Notes under the pieces: generated by a model
What the model saw: only the letters and a program-made list of their open reading frames with translations
What the model was told of the DNA's origin: nothing
Database searches by the model: none
From: RYN-417 sp043743105
Lineage (GTDB): Bacteria; Patescibacteriota; Saccharimonadia; Saccharimonadales; JACDBH01
Length of the DNA stretch: 64,000 nucleotides
Direction: 5' to 3'
NCBI GenBank assembly: GCA_043743105.1
Contig: JAYTXD010000011.1
Coordinates: 1 to 64,000, forward strand
In this document: piece by piece, positions 33,036 through 41,552 of the stretch
Position numbering within the stretch: position 1 is the stretch's first letter
Layout: every line of letters begins with the position of its first letter
Translations under genes and position numbers: made by a program

Positions 33036-33148
33036 ACTCGACTTACGCAAACTACCGAGCCGTCTGACACTGCTCTACTGGATAAAAACAGTTTTTACCA
33101 CAGCCGAATCAGTCCCAGATCGGCACACTATTTTGCGTAAGCCCGAGT
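33036..33148. mobile_element. MITE-like element carrying a nested insertion
   Basis: Has the ends of the 17891 element (ACTCGACTTACGC..., ...GCGTAAGCCCGAGT) and the same interior (ACCGAGCCGTCTGACACTGC and GGCACACTATTTTGCG). About 45 extra bases interrupt it after CTGCTC; these include the small palindrome TAAAAACAGTTTTTA. Located between the helicase and GH1 genes. Confidence 0.7.
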
Positions 33149-33200
33149 TAAGCTGTGGTGGTTGCTTCCGAATTGTGGGCTTTTTTACTCCCAATGGCTA

Positions 33201-34748
33201 CTAGGCAATAATCTCATCACCGAAGTGTTTTTTTAAACGGCTCCGAATGGAGCCAGGGTGGCGGCCCAAAAGATTAGAAAGCTGCTTCACTGTGTTTTCA
33301 GATCCAAACAGATCAATAAGCTTTTGGTCTTCTTTTTTACTCCATGGTTTATAGGCATTCGGATAAGATTCGCGCATTTTCTCTAGCTTTTCATTCCAGC
33401 TGCCGGCTTTAGCCTTTGGCTTTTCTTCTTTCGCAACTTCAGGCTTTAGCCTGCGCTCCGCTTCCCTAGCCTCCCAGGTTTGAATAAGGCCTTGGTTATC
33501 ACTCACAGCAGCGTCACTGCGCGCCCTAAGCTCGGCATCAATCTCGCGCGCAAGCGGTGATACGCGGAGTGCCATACCATTAAATCCATCCAAAATTAAG
33601 TGCTTCAGCCCCCGCACACGGCTTAAAGCCACATATCCCATGCCCTCGACAAAAGCCCGCCGCAGGTCAATCCGTGCGCTGTCGAGCGTCATACCCTGGC
33701 TTTTGTGCACCGTAATTGCCCAGGCCAAACGGAGCGGCAGCTGCGTGACCATCGCCCGTCGTTTTTCGCCGTCAATCAGTTCCCAAGTGTCGGGTTTAAT
33801 TGTCACTTTTCGGCCGCTCAGTAGATGCACCACCGGGTAATCTGTATGTGGCTCAAAGCCCACCACAGTACCAAGACTTCCGTTTACATATTTTTTTTCT
33901 TGGCTATTCTTGATACACATCACAATTGCGCCTTGTTTGAGCCGCAGGGTCTCGGATGCCAAGCATGACCGCATTAGCGTTTCAACATATTGTTTGCTAC
34001 CACTCGTTTCCATCGGATATTCATGCATGTCGGTGGTCAGCTCCGCCAAATGCTCAAGATTAATCTCATCAACATCGGCATTGGTGGTCAAAAGACGTGT
34101 ACGTGGTGTAAACGGGTCATCCAATGCATCGGCACGTGCACTGAGTGCGTTGAGCTGGGTGCGTGTTAAAAATCCGGCGCGTATGCCATTCAGGATGTCC
34201 GTATAGGCGCTGTCATCCACTTGGCGATATTGCTTTTCTAAATAACAGACAGCGAATGCTCCGCTGGCCCAGGCCTGCGAGGCGGTCACAAAACTGCCTG
34301 CTCGGCTGTCAAATCTGCTGACTGGCGGCAACTGAAAAAAGTCACCACACAGCACTACCTGCAAACCGCCAAACGGCCTGTCGCCGCCACGAACTTTGCG
34401 GGCTACTTCCTCAACCATATCGAGCCTAAAGTCGTGCAGCATACTAATCTCGTCTACTATCAAAACATCGGTATTCATAATAGTGTCTTGCCGGGCTTTA
34501 GACAATTTTTGGATAAAACCACGCCCCAGTTCATCCCGTACACCAATACCACTCCAGGCATGCAGCGTATTACCGTTAAGGTGCGTTGCCGCCAATCCGG
34601 TCGTCGCTGTCACGGCGATAGTCCTGCCCTCTTTCCGCGCGCGCTTGATAAATTGGTTAAGCAAGTAGGTTTTGCCTGTACCAGCAGCCCCCGTCAATAA
34701 AACTGACTGCCCCGATTCTAATATTGCTAGTGCTGCGTCCTGTGTCAT
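33201..34748 (-). CDS. PIF1/RecD-like superfamily 1 helicase
   Basis: 515 residues. The N-terminal 400 contain the SF1B motifs: Walker A GAAGTGKTYLL, Walker B VLIVDEISML, GDFFQLPPV, EKQYRQ, and the late motif AITVHKSQGMTLD with VALSRVRG. The layout matches PIF1-like 5'-3' helicases that unwind G-quadruplexes, stalled forks or R-loops. After a charged linker the last about 50 residues (PWSKKEDQKLIDLFGSENTV...) form a Myb/SANT-like helix-turn-helix, probably an added DNA-binding module. AAGGATT precedes the ATG, with TATACT about 18 bases upstream. Confidence 0.88.
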   Translation of the reverse strand: MTQDAALAILESGQSVLLTGAAGTGKTYLLNQFIKRARKEGRTIAVTATTGLAATHLNGNTLHAWSGIGVRDELGRGFIQKLSKARQDTIMNTDVLIVDEISMLHDFRLDMVEEVARKVRGGDRPFGGLQVVLCGDFFQLPPVSRFDSRAGSFVTASQAWASGAFAVCYLEKQYRQVDDSAYTDILNGIRAGFLTRTQLNALSARADALDDPFTPRTRLLTTNADVDEINLEHLAELTTDMHEYPMETSGSKQYVETLMRSCLASETLRLKQGAIVMCIKNSQEKKYVNGSLGTVVGFEPHTDYPVVHLLSGRKVTIKPDTWELIDGEKRRAMVTQLPLRLAWAITVHKSQGMTLDSARIDLRRAFVEGMGYVALSRVRGLKHLILDGFNGMALRVSPLAREIDAELRARSDAAVSDNQGLIQTWEAREAERRLKPEVAKEEKPKAKAGSWNEKLEKMRESYPNAYKPWSKKEDQKLIDLFGSENTVKQLSNLLGRHPGSIRSRLKKHFGDEIIA

Positions 34749-34822
34749 AAATAATCCTTAAGTAACAGTATAGACTAGTGTTTCGCCTTCGTCTGGTCAA
34801 GGATTAAATCTACAACACCTTT

Positions 34823-35446
34823 TTATTTTTTTGTAGGTTTTTTATTAAAACCCCTATACGCCAAATCGCGGCGCTTTTCGTCCAAACGTATAATGTATTT
34901 TTCGAATGGTTTTAACAGACTTGAATACTGCCAGTTGGGCGCTAGCAAGCTATCTAACTTATTTTGCTCTACCAGATATTCTACTAGGCCAAAAAAGTCT
35001 CCGTCACCTGATACAACCACGGCTTTGTTATAGTTTGGCATTTCTTTTACGGCATACAGTACCAGCTCGGCGTCAACATTACCTTTGGTAGCTGGTTTTT
35101 TATCCTCCGGCTTTTCGGTATGCATTTTAATGCGCTCAGCCAGCTCGGCCTTTTCTTGATCTGTCGTCTGCTTAGCAAACATCTCAAGTGTTGGCTTTAG
35201 CACTATTAAATACCCCAGATCATGCATCTGGTCATACAGCTTTTCGTTATCGGGCAGATAGCCAATAAACATATAAGCCTTTTCTACATTGTGTCGTTCT
35301 TTTAAATAAATACGAAACTTGCGCCAGTCCATCTTCCAACCCATTTTTTGCACGCCAAGATTAAGGTTTTGACTATCGATAAAAGCATAGTTAGCCTTAG
35401 GCTGCTGAGGTTTCTGCGGTTTTTTGTTTCGCCGGAACGGTTTCAT
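34823..35446 (-). CDS. NYN-domain (LabA/DUF88-type) protein, likely RNase
   Basis: 207 residues. A PIN-like NYN fold: N-terminal FIDSQNLNLG (first acidic residue), the middle KGNVDAELVLYAV (acidic pair), and VVSGDGDFFGLVEYLVEQ (last Asp cluster). These are the conserved aspartates of NYN nucleases, usually acting on RNA. Basic N- and C-terminal tails (RRNKKPQKPQQP, FNKKPTKK) would help bind nucleic acid. A TATGAT box lies eight bases before the ATG. Confidence 0.8.
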   Translation of the reverse strand: MKPFRRNKKPQKPQQPKANYAFIDSQNLNLGVQKMGWKMDWRKFRIYLKERHNVEKAYMFIGYLPDNEKLYDQMHDLGYLIVLKPTLEMFAKQTTDQEKAELAERIKMHTEKPEDKKPATKGNVDAELVLYAVKEMPNYNKAVVVSGDGDFFGLVEYLVEQNKLDSLLAPNWQYSSLLKPFEKYIIRLDEKRRDLAYRGFNKKPTKK

Positions 35447-35504
35447 TTACCTATATCATACCACTATGGCTTCATATGGCCGATAATCACATCAATCACA
35501 AGAT

Positions 35505-36410
35505 CTAGCCAACGAAATTAAGTATTACAATACCAGTTACAATCAGTACGCCCGCCACAAACTTACGTCCTATCGTCTTTTTATCAATTTTTTCTTTTAT
35601 AAGATGTGGCACTAATTTGGTTAATACATAGCCGAGCAGTATTGATAGAAACACTTCACTCGCCCCAACCGATGCAGCTAAACCGGCATTAACGTAGGTA
35701 AATGATTTAAACTGCGCTAACAAAGCGAGCATAAAAAGTAGTTCACTTACGCCCACTACAAGAAGCATTTTTAAGTGAAATGGCCGCATGTTAGACTTAA
35801 AACCTTTTAACGTGGGTTTGTGAAAATAAGTGAATAAAATACCAAAAATTGCATAGCCAATTGTCTGAAAATAAGTGTAAGAGACCGTATTGTTTCTATC
35901 CAGAACTGATTTAGAAATGACCAAAACTGCCGTAGTAAATATTGTTGCCCCGAACATAATTGGGATTATTTTTGTGCTATGCAAATGAAAACCCTTACGT
36001 GACAAAGTTGCTATAGTGATGCCGCTTAATATAGTAAGTACCGCAAATAACTGCAGCGGCCGCAAAGAGTGATGAAGGAAGATAAACTCAGCCACCATTG
36101 TCATCGGTACGATGACCTGGGTTAATAACGTAACGACACTCGCATCTTCCATATTGTAAGCCTTGAAATAAAATATAGCTGCAACACCTATTAGCATTCC
36201 CGACAGGATGGCCAACATAACATCATGATTGTTCTGTAGTCCCTGTCTACCAAACAAAATCCATGGAACAGCAATCAAAAACATAGCCGCGATTGCGTGG
36301 ACAACAACAATTCCTCGTTGGTCCCTTGCAACTTTACTAATAGAATACTTAGCAAACATTGTTGCCGCAGCATAAAAAACAGCCGACATGAGTGCGTAAA
36401 TAATCCACAT
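35505..36410 (-). CDS. EamA/DMT-family transporter
   Basis: 301 residues with about ten transmembrane helices in two halves (MWIIYALMSAVFYAAATMFAKYSI and a second repeat from about residue 150). This is the drug/metabolite transporter architecture; the substrate is unknown. It begins with a Met in a helix, as is usual in the family. It follows rnhA by 23 bases on the same strand. Confidence 0.8.
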   Translation of the reverse strand: MWIIYALMSAVFYAAATMFAKYSISKVARDQRGIVVVHAIAAMFLIAVPWILFGRQGLQNNHDVMLAILSGMLIGVAAIFYFKAYNMEDASVVTLLTQVIVPMTMVAEFIFLHHSLRPLQLFAVLTILSGITIATLSRKGFHLHSTKIIPIMFGATIFTTAVLVISKSVLDRNNTVSYTYFQTIGYAIFGILFTYFHKPTLKGFKSNMRPFHLKMLLVVGVSELLFMLALLAQFKSFTYVNAGLAASVGASEVFLSILLGYVLTKLVPHLIKEKIDKKTIGRKFVAGVLIVTGIVILNFVG

Positions 36411-36433
36411 ATTATGTAAACTATACCTTAAAT

Positions 36434-36862
36434 TTACTTCTTATGCTTGGCAATATAGTCCAAACGAGCCTGGTTAGCGTACTTGTCAGCCATTTCATTG
36501 CCCGGGTCATCGTTGTGGCCACGCACCCATACCAGTACCGCTCTCGACCCTCTATACAGTGGGCAAACTTCCTGCACAATATCGAGGTTTTTTATCACCC
36601 CACCCTTTTTCTTCCACCCGTTTGCTTCCCACGCAATCGACCATTTGGTAATGACATTTATCCAAAACTCGCTATCGGTAAAAATTTCACACTCCTCACC
36701 ATTTGCATCTTTTATAGCGGCAATAATTGCCAAGCCTTCCATGCGTATGTTGGTTGTGTTGGCTTCACCGTCCATTATTGCTGGCTTCATTTCTTTAATG
36801 ACAGCAAACCCCCCATTGCCAGGGTTTGGCTCGCAGCTTCCATCGGTATAGTACGTAATCAT
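36434..36862 (-). CDS. rnhA: Ribonuclease HI
   Basis: 142 residues. Cleaves the RNA of RNA-DNA hybrids. The catalytic acidic residues are visible: YTDGSCEPNPGNGG (first Asp), the Glu of MEGLAIIAAI, FTDSEFWIN (second Asp) and GNEMADKYAN (last Asp). The usual basic handle is reduced. A TATACT box lies seven bases before the ATG, so leaderless translation is likely. Confidence 0.93.
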   Translation of the reverse strand: MITYYTDGSCEPNPGNGGFAVIKEMKPAIMDGEANTTNIRMEGLAIIAAIKDANGEECEIFTDSEFWINVITKWSIAWEANGWKKKGGVIKNLDIVQEVCPLYRGSRAVLVWVRGHNDDPGNEMADKYANQARLDYIAKHKK

Positions 36863-36877
36863 CTTTGCTAGTATAGC

Positions 36878-37417
36878 CTATAATCCTCGCATACGGCGTT
36901 CTAAAACGTCATAGCCTTCATGTACTTCATCGTTTTTACCTATACCAAGTTTATGCATAAGTCCCCATAACTCAGCAACCACTTTGTCGTGATCTGCGTC
37001 ATCGGCCGTCAACATTTCTGCCTCTATAAATACACCAAGCCCCGGCACTTCATCGTAACAAATTTCTATGTCGCCACTATGTCCTTTTCGCCGGATTTTT
37101 GTAAGGTCAGAATACGGCACATAATGTATTTGCTTGATGATGTTCTCAAGCTCTGTAACATCAATAATTTCAGTCTCATGCTCAATACTATCTAGGTGCC
37201 CAACCACAGAACGCTTGAGAGTAAATATATGTTTTTTGTCATTTTCAGTTCTAATTCTCAACCAATTTGAGTTCAGCGCATTATCAACGCCTCCTGGCTC
37301 ACTAAAAACTCTGTCGTGCTGCTTAATCGGTGCTGATAATTCAATTTCTAGCACTCTAATAGCATTTTCAAGTTTTTTCCTATCTTTAACCAATGCTTTA
37401 ATTTCAATCTCTCTCAT
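36878..37417 (-). CDS. CYTH-domain protein
   Basis: 179 residues with the ExExK signature (REIEIKALV) at the N-terminus and the alternating basic/acidic strands of the CYTH fold (LRIRTEN, FTLKRS, TKIRRKG, IEICYDEV, FIEAEM). CYTH proteins bind triphosphates with divalent metal: class IV adenylate cyclases, thiamine triphosphatases and inorganic triphosphatases. Which reaction is catalysed cannot be said. It overlaps the hydrolase gene by four bases. Confidence 0.82.
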   Translation of the reverse strand: MREIEIKALVKDRKKLENAIRVLEIELSAPIKQHDRVFSEPGGVDNALNSNWLRIRTENDKKHIFTLKRSVVGHLDSIEHETEIIDVTELENIIKQIHYVPYSDLTKIRRKGHSGDIEICYDEVPGLGVFIEAEMLTADDADHDKVVAELWGLMHKLGIGKNDEVHEGYDVLERRMRGL

Positions 37418-37977
37418 GTATTTAGCAGTTCCTTTAGCACTTCAAATTTCCTATAAGGTTGATTATACGTACCAGAGCCCATATGACCCTGCCGCTCTGC
37501 AAATATAAACTTGGCATTAAGTTTTTCAGCAACAGGACGTGCCTGCTTATCATCACATCCCCATGGGTCATTATCAGAATTAATTAATATAAATTCTGTA
37601 GCCTTAGTTTTAATAGTAACCCAGTCAAAATTTTTAGGGAGCATACTGTTTTGCCCATCAGACTGCGGTATATAATAGCCCGCAACTAAGATTACCTGCT
37701 TAACTGTAGCGCTTAGACTCTCTAGGATGTTTAAAATCAGTGGGCATGCCGAAGAATGACCAATAATAACCGTCTGCTCATCAACTGGAGGCATATGCAT
37801 CTCAATAAAATTTCTCGTTTCCTCCAGAGTTGGCGCCTCAGTGTGCGGCAACAGCGGCCACCAGACACTATACCCTTTTGATTCTAAATACAGCTTTGTA
37901 TCTTCAAACCAAAAATAATCGGTGTCGCTCCCACCGTGCCCATGCAGCAATAAAGCCGTTTTCATTCTTTTATCCAT
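37414..37977 (-). CDS. Small alpha/beta hydrolase (RBBP9/YdeN type)
   Basis: 187 residues. HGHGG oxyanion loop, nucleophile Ser in GHSSACPL, an Asp in NSDNDPWGC, and the catalytic His in GHMGSGTYN: a complete serine-hydrolase triad. The family includes YdeN and RBBP9 esterases with poorly defined substrates. Overlaps the CYTH gene by four bases and the upstream membrane protein gene by eight, so it is translationally coupled in a run of genes from 39637 down to 35505. Confidence 0.85.
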   Translation of the reverse strand: MDKRMKTALLLHGHGGSDTDYFWFEDTKLYLESKGYSVWWPLLPHTEAPTLEETRNFIEMHMPPVDEQTVIIGHSSACPLILNILESLSATVKQVILVAGYYIPQSDGQNSMLPKNFDWVTIKTKATEFILINSDNDPWGCDDKQARPVAEKLNAKFIFAERQGHMGSGTYNQPYRKFEVLKELLNT

Positions 37978-38554
37978 TAGATTGCTTTACCACTTTTTGG
38001 CGAAAGTATATGTTAAGTCCAAGCGCAAAACCTACGAGCGATAGATATATTGGAAACCCAGCGCTTATAAAACTAATATGCTTAACAGCTAAAAATGATA
38101 TGCCCGAACCTACACCGCTAATAATAAATGCTTGCCACCCCTCTTCATGCGGTGCAATCCATGAGTGATAAAATGTCGGGACGGCACCAAAAAAATCTGC
38201 GCTCATATTAAAAATAATCGCGTAGTTGGCATTTTTGCTTAATAACCAAGCAACCAGCCCGGCGACTGATATAACCTGGCTGACAGCATCTATCCACGAG
38301 TAGGTGTGGTCACCATGTTTGAGTGCAAACACGAGAATAGTTACTTCGATCAGCGTGGCAATGCCCGTTAAAAAGGCACTGGTATATGACCTATGACTAA
38401 GTTCCGCTACGGTCGCAATGCCCGTAATAAGTGACCACGTTGCCCACGAAGCAATGCGCGGCTTAACCTTACCCGATATTGTTTCCTTTAAGTACGGGAT
38501 AAACCCAATAGCGGCAATTAAAGGACCCACAATCGAAAGTAATTCTCTCATCAA
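37970..38554 (-). CDS. PQ-loop/SemiSWEET-like membrane protein
   Basis: 194 residues with about six or seven transmembrane helices. The N-terminus (GPLIAAIGFIPYLKETISG followed by KVKPRIASWATWSLI) resembles the PQ-loop of SemiSWEET sugar transporters (IGYIPY...G...P...SW..W), here as a double-length version. Substrate unknown. It is 15 bases downstream of the DUF4868 gene and overlaps the hydrolase gene, so it may work with either. It is not an obvious KwaA homologue, although a membrane partner next to a KwaB-like gene is notable. Confidence 0.65.
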   Translation of the reverse strand: MMRELLSIVGPLIAAIGFIPYLKETISGKVKPRIASWATWSLITGIATVAELSHRSYTSAFLTGIATLIEVTILVFALKHGDHTYSWIDAVSQVISVAGLVAWLLSKNANYAIIFNMSADFFGAVPTFYHSWIAPHEEGWQAFIISGVGSGISFLAVKHISFISAGFPIYLSLVGFALGLNIYFRQKVVKQSNG

Positions 38555-38569
38555 CGTATATTAGCAGCT

Positions 38570-39637
38570 TTAACGCACTTGTGGTGCCAAAAGCTCCTCT
38601 TCATCGAGTGGTTTTAGTGGGCGTTTTTTGATAATTTCAAAGCGTTCCCCGCTAATAGGCGATTCAAAATAATCTTCATTGAGTAAGTTTACGAATCTGG
38701 TCAGATCGCGGTCATCCATAATAATAATTGCACCACTGTCGTCGGTCATAAGCCCAACTCCCATTTCATCCGAGTGGTCTATAAGGTCTTGCTGCTTGAT
38801 CTTGCCCGGCTCGAGTTTCTGCATTTTTTTAATGGTCGATGGCTTGCCTTTTATAAGTGACTGTAAGCTAACACCGTCCGCAAAGCTTAGCTTAAAGTTT
38901 TCCTCTATTTCTTTAACTTTTTGGGTGGCAATACTTGCGGCTTTTGCATCATAACCAAACAAAGCCTTAAGTTTTGCCTGGTTAAAGACAAACAGATCTT
39001 GGCCCACAACGAGTAACTGGTTTTCGCCAGGGATTTTAAGCGCGCTCATTGCATCAAAAGGCTTAAAGATACCATCCTTCAAAAGCCACGCAGTGTGGCC
39101 CTTCATGATTTGTGATGTTGGAATACTTTTGACAAGGTAGAACGGCTTATCCATATCTTTGTGCGTGCAGTGCGCAATAACTCCCTTCATTCGCTTTAGG
39201 TCGTGTTCTTGATCGTTAAAAACTTCAATATTGCCTTGTTCGTGCTTAATCCAGTTCAGTACTTCAACGAGCTTATCGACATTTTTTACTGGTGTCCGCT
39301 GCAGCACATTATCTTCTGACTCGGCTTCTTCAAAACCGCGAACTATCAGGCCTTTTTCTACTCCACCTAATATAAACTCCAGAATTTCGTCTAAAAATAA
39401 GGGGCGCAACTGCCTGGCCACATCACCGCCAAGTTTAGTACGGTACACGGTGTTATTTTTGTTGAAAAAGTATAAATCTATCTTTAAATCATCAATATAT
39501 TGCACCAAGTTATTTGCCCAGGCAAAGACATCGGTTTCTACGTAATCTTTCGACCACGAATTTACTGGCGCCATTATATCTTGGTTGGCGGCCGCACTAT
39601 TTTTTGTCATAACTTCTGTTTGGTTGTTTTCGTCCAT
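38570..39637 (-). CDS. DUF4868 (Kiwa KwaB-like) protein
   Basis: 355 residues, soluble. The C-terminal two thirds fit DUF4868. A central block (LLVVGQDLFVFNQAKLKALFGYD), a helical region ending KKMQKL, and the terminal motif FVNLLNEDYFESPISGERFE match the family ending L-x-x-L-x-D-x-Y-x-x-S-x-x-x-G-x-x-Y/F as I remember it. DUF4868 is the domain of KwaB, the DNA-binding part of the Kiwa phage defence system, but DUF4868 proteins also occur elsewhere. A TAGAAT box eight bases before the ATG starts what looks like a multi-gene operon. The defence role is only a hypothesis. Confidence 0.6.
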   Translation of the reverse strand: MDENNQTEVMTKNSAAANQDIMAPVNSWSKDYVETDVFAWANNLVQYIDDLKIDLYFFNKNNTVYRTKLGGDVARQLRPLFLDEILEFILGGVEKGLIVRGFEEAESEDNVLQRTPVKNVDKLVEVLNWIKHEQGNIEVFNDQEHDLKRMKGVIAHCTHKDMDKPFYLVKSIPTSQIMKGHTAWLLKDGIFKPFDAMSALKIPGENQLLVVGQDLFVFNQAKLKALFGYDAKAASIATQKVKEIEENFKLSFADGVSLQSLIKGKPSTIKKMQKLEPGKIKQQDLIDHSDEMGVGLMTDDSGAIIIMDDRDLTRFVNLLNEDYFESPISGERFEIIKKRPLKPLDEEELLAPQVR

Positions 39638-39722
39638 AAGGTCTTATTCTAGCGTAAGCGACGTTATAAAGCTGCTGTAAAATTTTCTTTTTTTTATGAC
39701 CATTATTTATGCAGCCGCACCG

Positions 39723-40136
39723 CTACAGTTCGGCGTAAAAACATTCATAATCACCGCCTTTTTGCATACCAAGTTCCTCATAACGACTCGTAAGATCTTC
39801 CCTATTTTCGTCCGAATAAATAAGCACTTCGCTATGCCCACGCGATTGTAAAACACCTGATGCTGCAGTATATAAGGTCTTGGCAACATCGGCACTATTA
39901 TTTTTGGTTACGAAACGATAAAACCAAGCTATACGACCATCTTCAATAATAGAAATAGTGCCCATAATTTCACCGTTTTCATCGTCAACAATTATAGACT
40001 GCGGGTCACGGGTAACTTTTGCAAGCAACGTCTCCCGACTATCACGCTTTTCGTCGAACGAGCCACCATACCACTCGCTGTGTTGGTAGAGCGATTTTAT
40101 TTGGTCATAATCTGCATCAGTATAGCCACGAATCAT
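39723..40136 (-). CDS. GNAT-family N-acetyltransferase
   Basis: 137 residues spanning a single GNAT fold: IRGYTDADYDQIKSLY at the start, the central strand IMGTISIIEDGRIAWFYRFVT, then helix DVAKTLYTAASGVLQSRG and the final YEELGMQKGGDYECFYAEL. The R/Q-x-x-G-x-A pyrophosphate loop is not well conserved, so acetyl-CoA binding is less sure. Substrate unknown. A TATGAT box lies six bases before the ATG; the gene is divergent from the frameshifted ORF at 40179. Confidence 0.7.
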   Translation of the reverse strand: MIRGYTDADYDQIKSLYQHSEWYGGSFDEKRDSRETLLAKVTRDPQSIIVDDENGEIMGTISIIEDGRIAWFYRFVTKNNSADVAKTLYTAASGVLQSRGHSEVLIYSDENREDLTSRYEELGMQKGGDYECFYAEL

Positions 40137-40178
40137 GTCTCTATCATAACAGATTTAAAAGAGTGTATACTTGGTTAT

Positions 40179-40329
40179 ATGCAAAGACGAATCGCCGTAC
40201 GGTCAAGAAGAAATAGCCGAATATGGCTTTGTTGATCCAAGCACCAAAAACGTTTTACCCGACTTTTTGACTACCGCCAAGTTCGACCCAGAAACGCTTT
40301 TGACCCCGCAGATCTTTGACTACCTGTAG
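40179..40329 (+). pseudogene. Short ORF with a +1 frameshift at its start
   Basis: A TATACT box (40166-40171) stands seven bases before an ATG (40179), the pattern of real genes here. Skipping one base (C40182) gives an open frame of about 50 codons (KDESPYGQEEIAEYGFVDPS...), ending at 40327-40329. As it stands the ATG frame stops after 18 codons. It overlaps the 3' end of the signal peptidase gene by ten bases. It is a decayed gene, a base-call error, or a frame starting at TTG (40171). No family recognised. Confidence 0.35.
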
Positions 40330-40835
40330 CTGTAGTGCCGATATACATGCTGGTGATCGTAGCGCTTGCTCAAGCGCTTAACTTCATACACCATCACAAA
40401 TGCTGCTGGTGTGTATATAGCAAGAATAAGTCCTATTGGACTATGCAACCAGTCGAGCTCTGCCCCTAATCTTGGCGTAACTTTGTAGACCACACCAATT
40501 AAACGACTAGCAGGAAAAGGCAGATCCTCACGCACCAAGGCATCACCTTTAGTTACTAGCCTACCTGTTTGGTAGTCAACGCGAGCTAAACGGTGCGATA
40601 CCACTACACGGCCATCAGCTGGGCTACGGTAGCTTATAACATCACCAACGCGTAACTTTTGTAAGCTAACACTACGCACCAACACAGCGTCACCAGGGTT
40701 AATAAATGGTACCATGCTGCCTGTTTGTGCACTCAATAACCTGTCCCCTGTTTTGTATCTATAGGCTGCAAACATGCTACTAGTAAGCAGGAAGATAACG
40801 ACAAAATAGATTGCAACCTTTTTAAAGACTTGCAT
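40320..40835 (-). CDS. SipW/ER-type signal peptidase I
   Basis: 171 residues with transmembrane helices near both ends (about 6-24 and 136-158). TGSMVPFINPGDAVLVR carries the nucleophile Ser. The base region reads VVSHRLARV, so His replaces the usual bacterial Lys, as in SipW and ER-type peptidases (family S26B). KGDALVREDLP supplies the third acidic site. It cleaves signal peptides of a restricted set of exported proteins; the gene for a likely substrate ends six bases upstream of it. Confidence 0.85.
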   Translation of the reverse strand: MQVFKKVAIYFVVIFLLTSSMFAAYRYKTGDRLLSAQTGSMVPFINPGDAVLVRSVSLQKLRVGDVISYRSPADGRVVVSHRLARVDYQTGRLVTKGDALVREDLPFPASRLIGVVYKVTPRLGAELDWLHSPIGLILAIYTPAAFVMVYEVKRLSKRYDHQHVYRHYSYR

Positions 40836-40841
40836 AGACTA

Positions 40842-41420
40842 CTATGAGGCTTGCGCTGCTCCGATAAAGACAAAGTCTATGTTGCCAAGGCTTGCACCAC
40901 TGCCCGTAAATGCATCTGCTGCCATCGAAATCTGAATTTTATACTGATAGGCCGTTGCGGCTGGCAAGATATCGGTTAAAGCAGTGCCCCCAGCTGCATA
41001 GGTGCTAATAAGAACAGCGAGCGTTATGGTTTGCGATGTACCACCTGGCACGTGTGTGACAATAACAGAAACTTTGCTAAGGTCTACATTACTCAAGTTA
41101 GTTGGCGACGTACTTACTGCCAGTTTAACCTGGCTTCCAGTTGTGCCTGAATTTTTTAGCCAGAATGAATTACCTGCAGCCGGTACCGCTGGCCCACCAG
41201 GTACAACACCAGTGAAGTCAAAACCGGTGTGCGAGCTTGTATAAGTAACGCCATCGGTACTAATTTTAAGGTCGGCTGTAGCACTTTCGATGGTGTTACC
41301 AGCTAGAACTGCCTGCTGGCTTTGCAGCGCCGCAAAAGTTACACCACTTACCAAGGCTACAACAACAACCATAACCGTAAATGCTCGTAATAAAGGCTTA
41401 ACGTTAGACTGCCTACGCAT
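40842..41420 (-). CDS. TasA/CalY-like exported protein, probable SipW substrate
   Basis: 192 residues. Signal-anchor at about 9-31 followed by FAALQSQQAVLAGNTIESATADLKIS, close to the signal region of SipW-dependent proteins such as TasA and camelysin. The mature part is beta-rich, Ser/Thr/Gly-rich and Cys-free. TasA forms extracellular fibres in Bacillus; fibre formation here is inference from family and context. Only six bases separate it from the signal peptidase gene, which supports a dedicated export-and-processing pair. Confidence 0.75.
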   Translation of the reverse strand: MRRQSNVKPLLRAFTVMVVVVALVSGVTFAALQSQQAVLAGNTIESATADLKISTDGVTYTSSHTGFDFTGVVPGGPAVPAAGNSFWLKNSGTTGSQVKLAVSTSPTNLSNVDLSKVSVIVTHVPGGTSQTITLAVLISTYAAGGTALTDILPAATAYQYKIQISMAADAFTGSGASLGNIDFVFIGAAQAS

Positions 41421-41552
41421 ATCTGTCTCCTATTAGTTATGCGTATAATTGCATCAGCATAAATATAAGTCAACAGTTTTTATTTTTTGTCTATTTTAGT
41501 ATAAACGTAAGCTCTACGTTTTTTCTCAATAATATTTCTATAATTTTGCCGC

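Noticed and set aside
36443..36871. 142-codon frame antisense to rnhA
   Set aside because: Same length as rnhA on the other strand, no homology; RNase H catalytic residues show which strand is coding.
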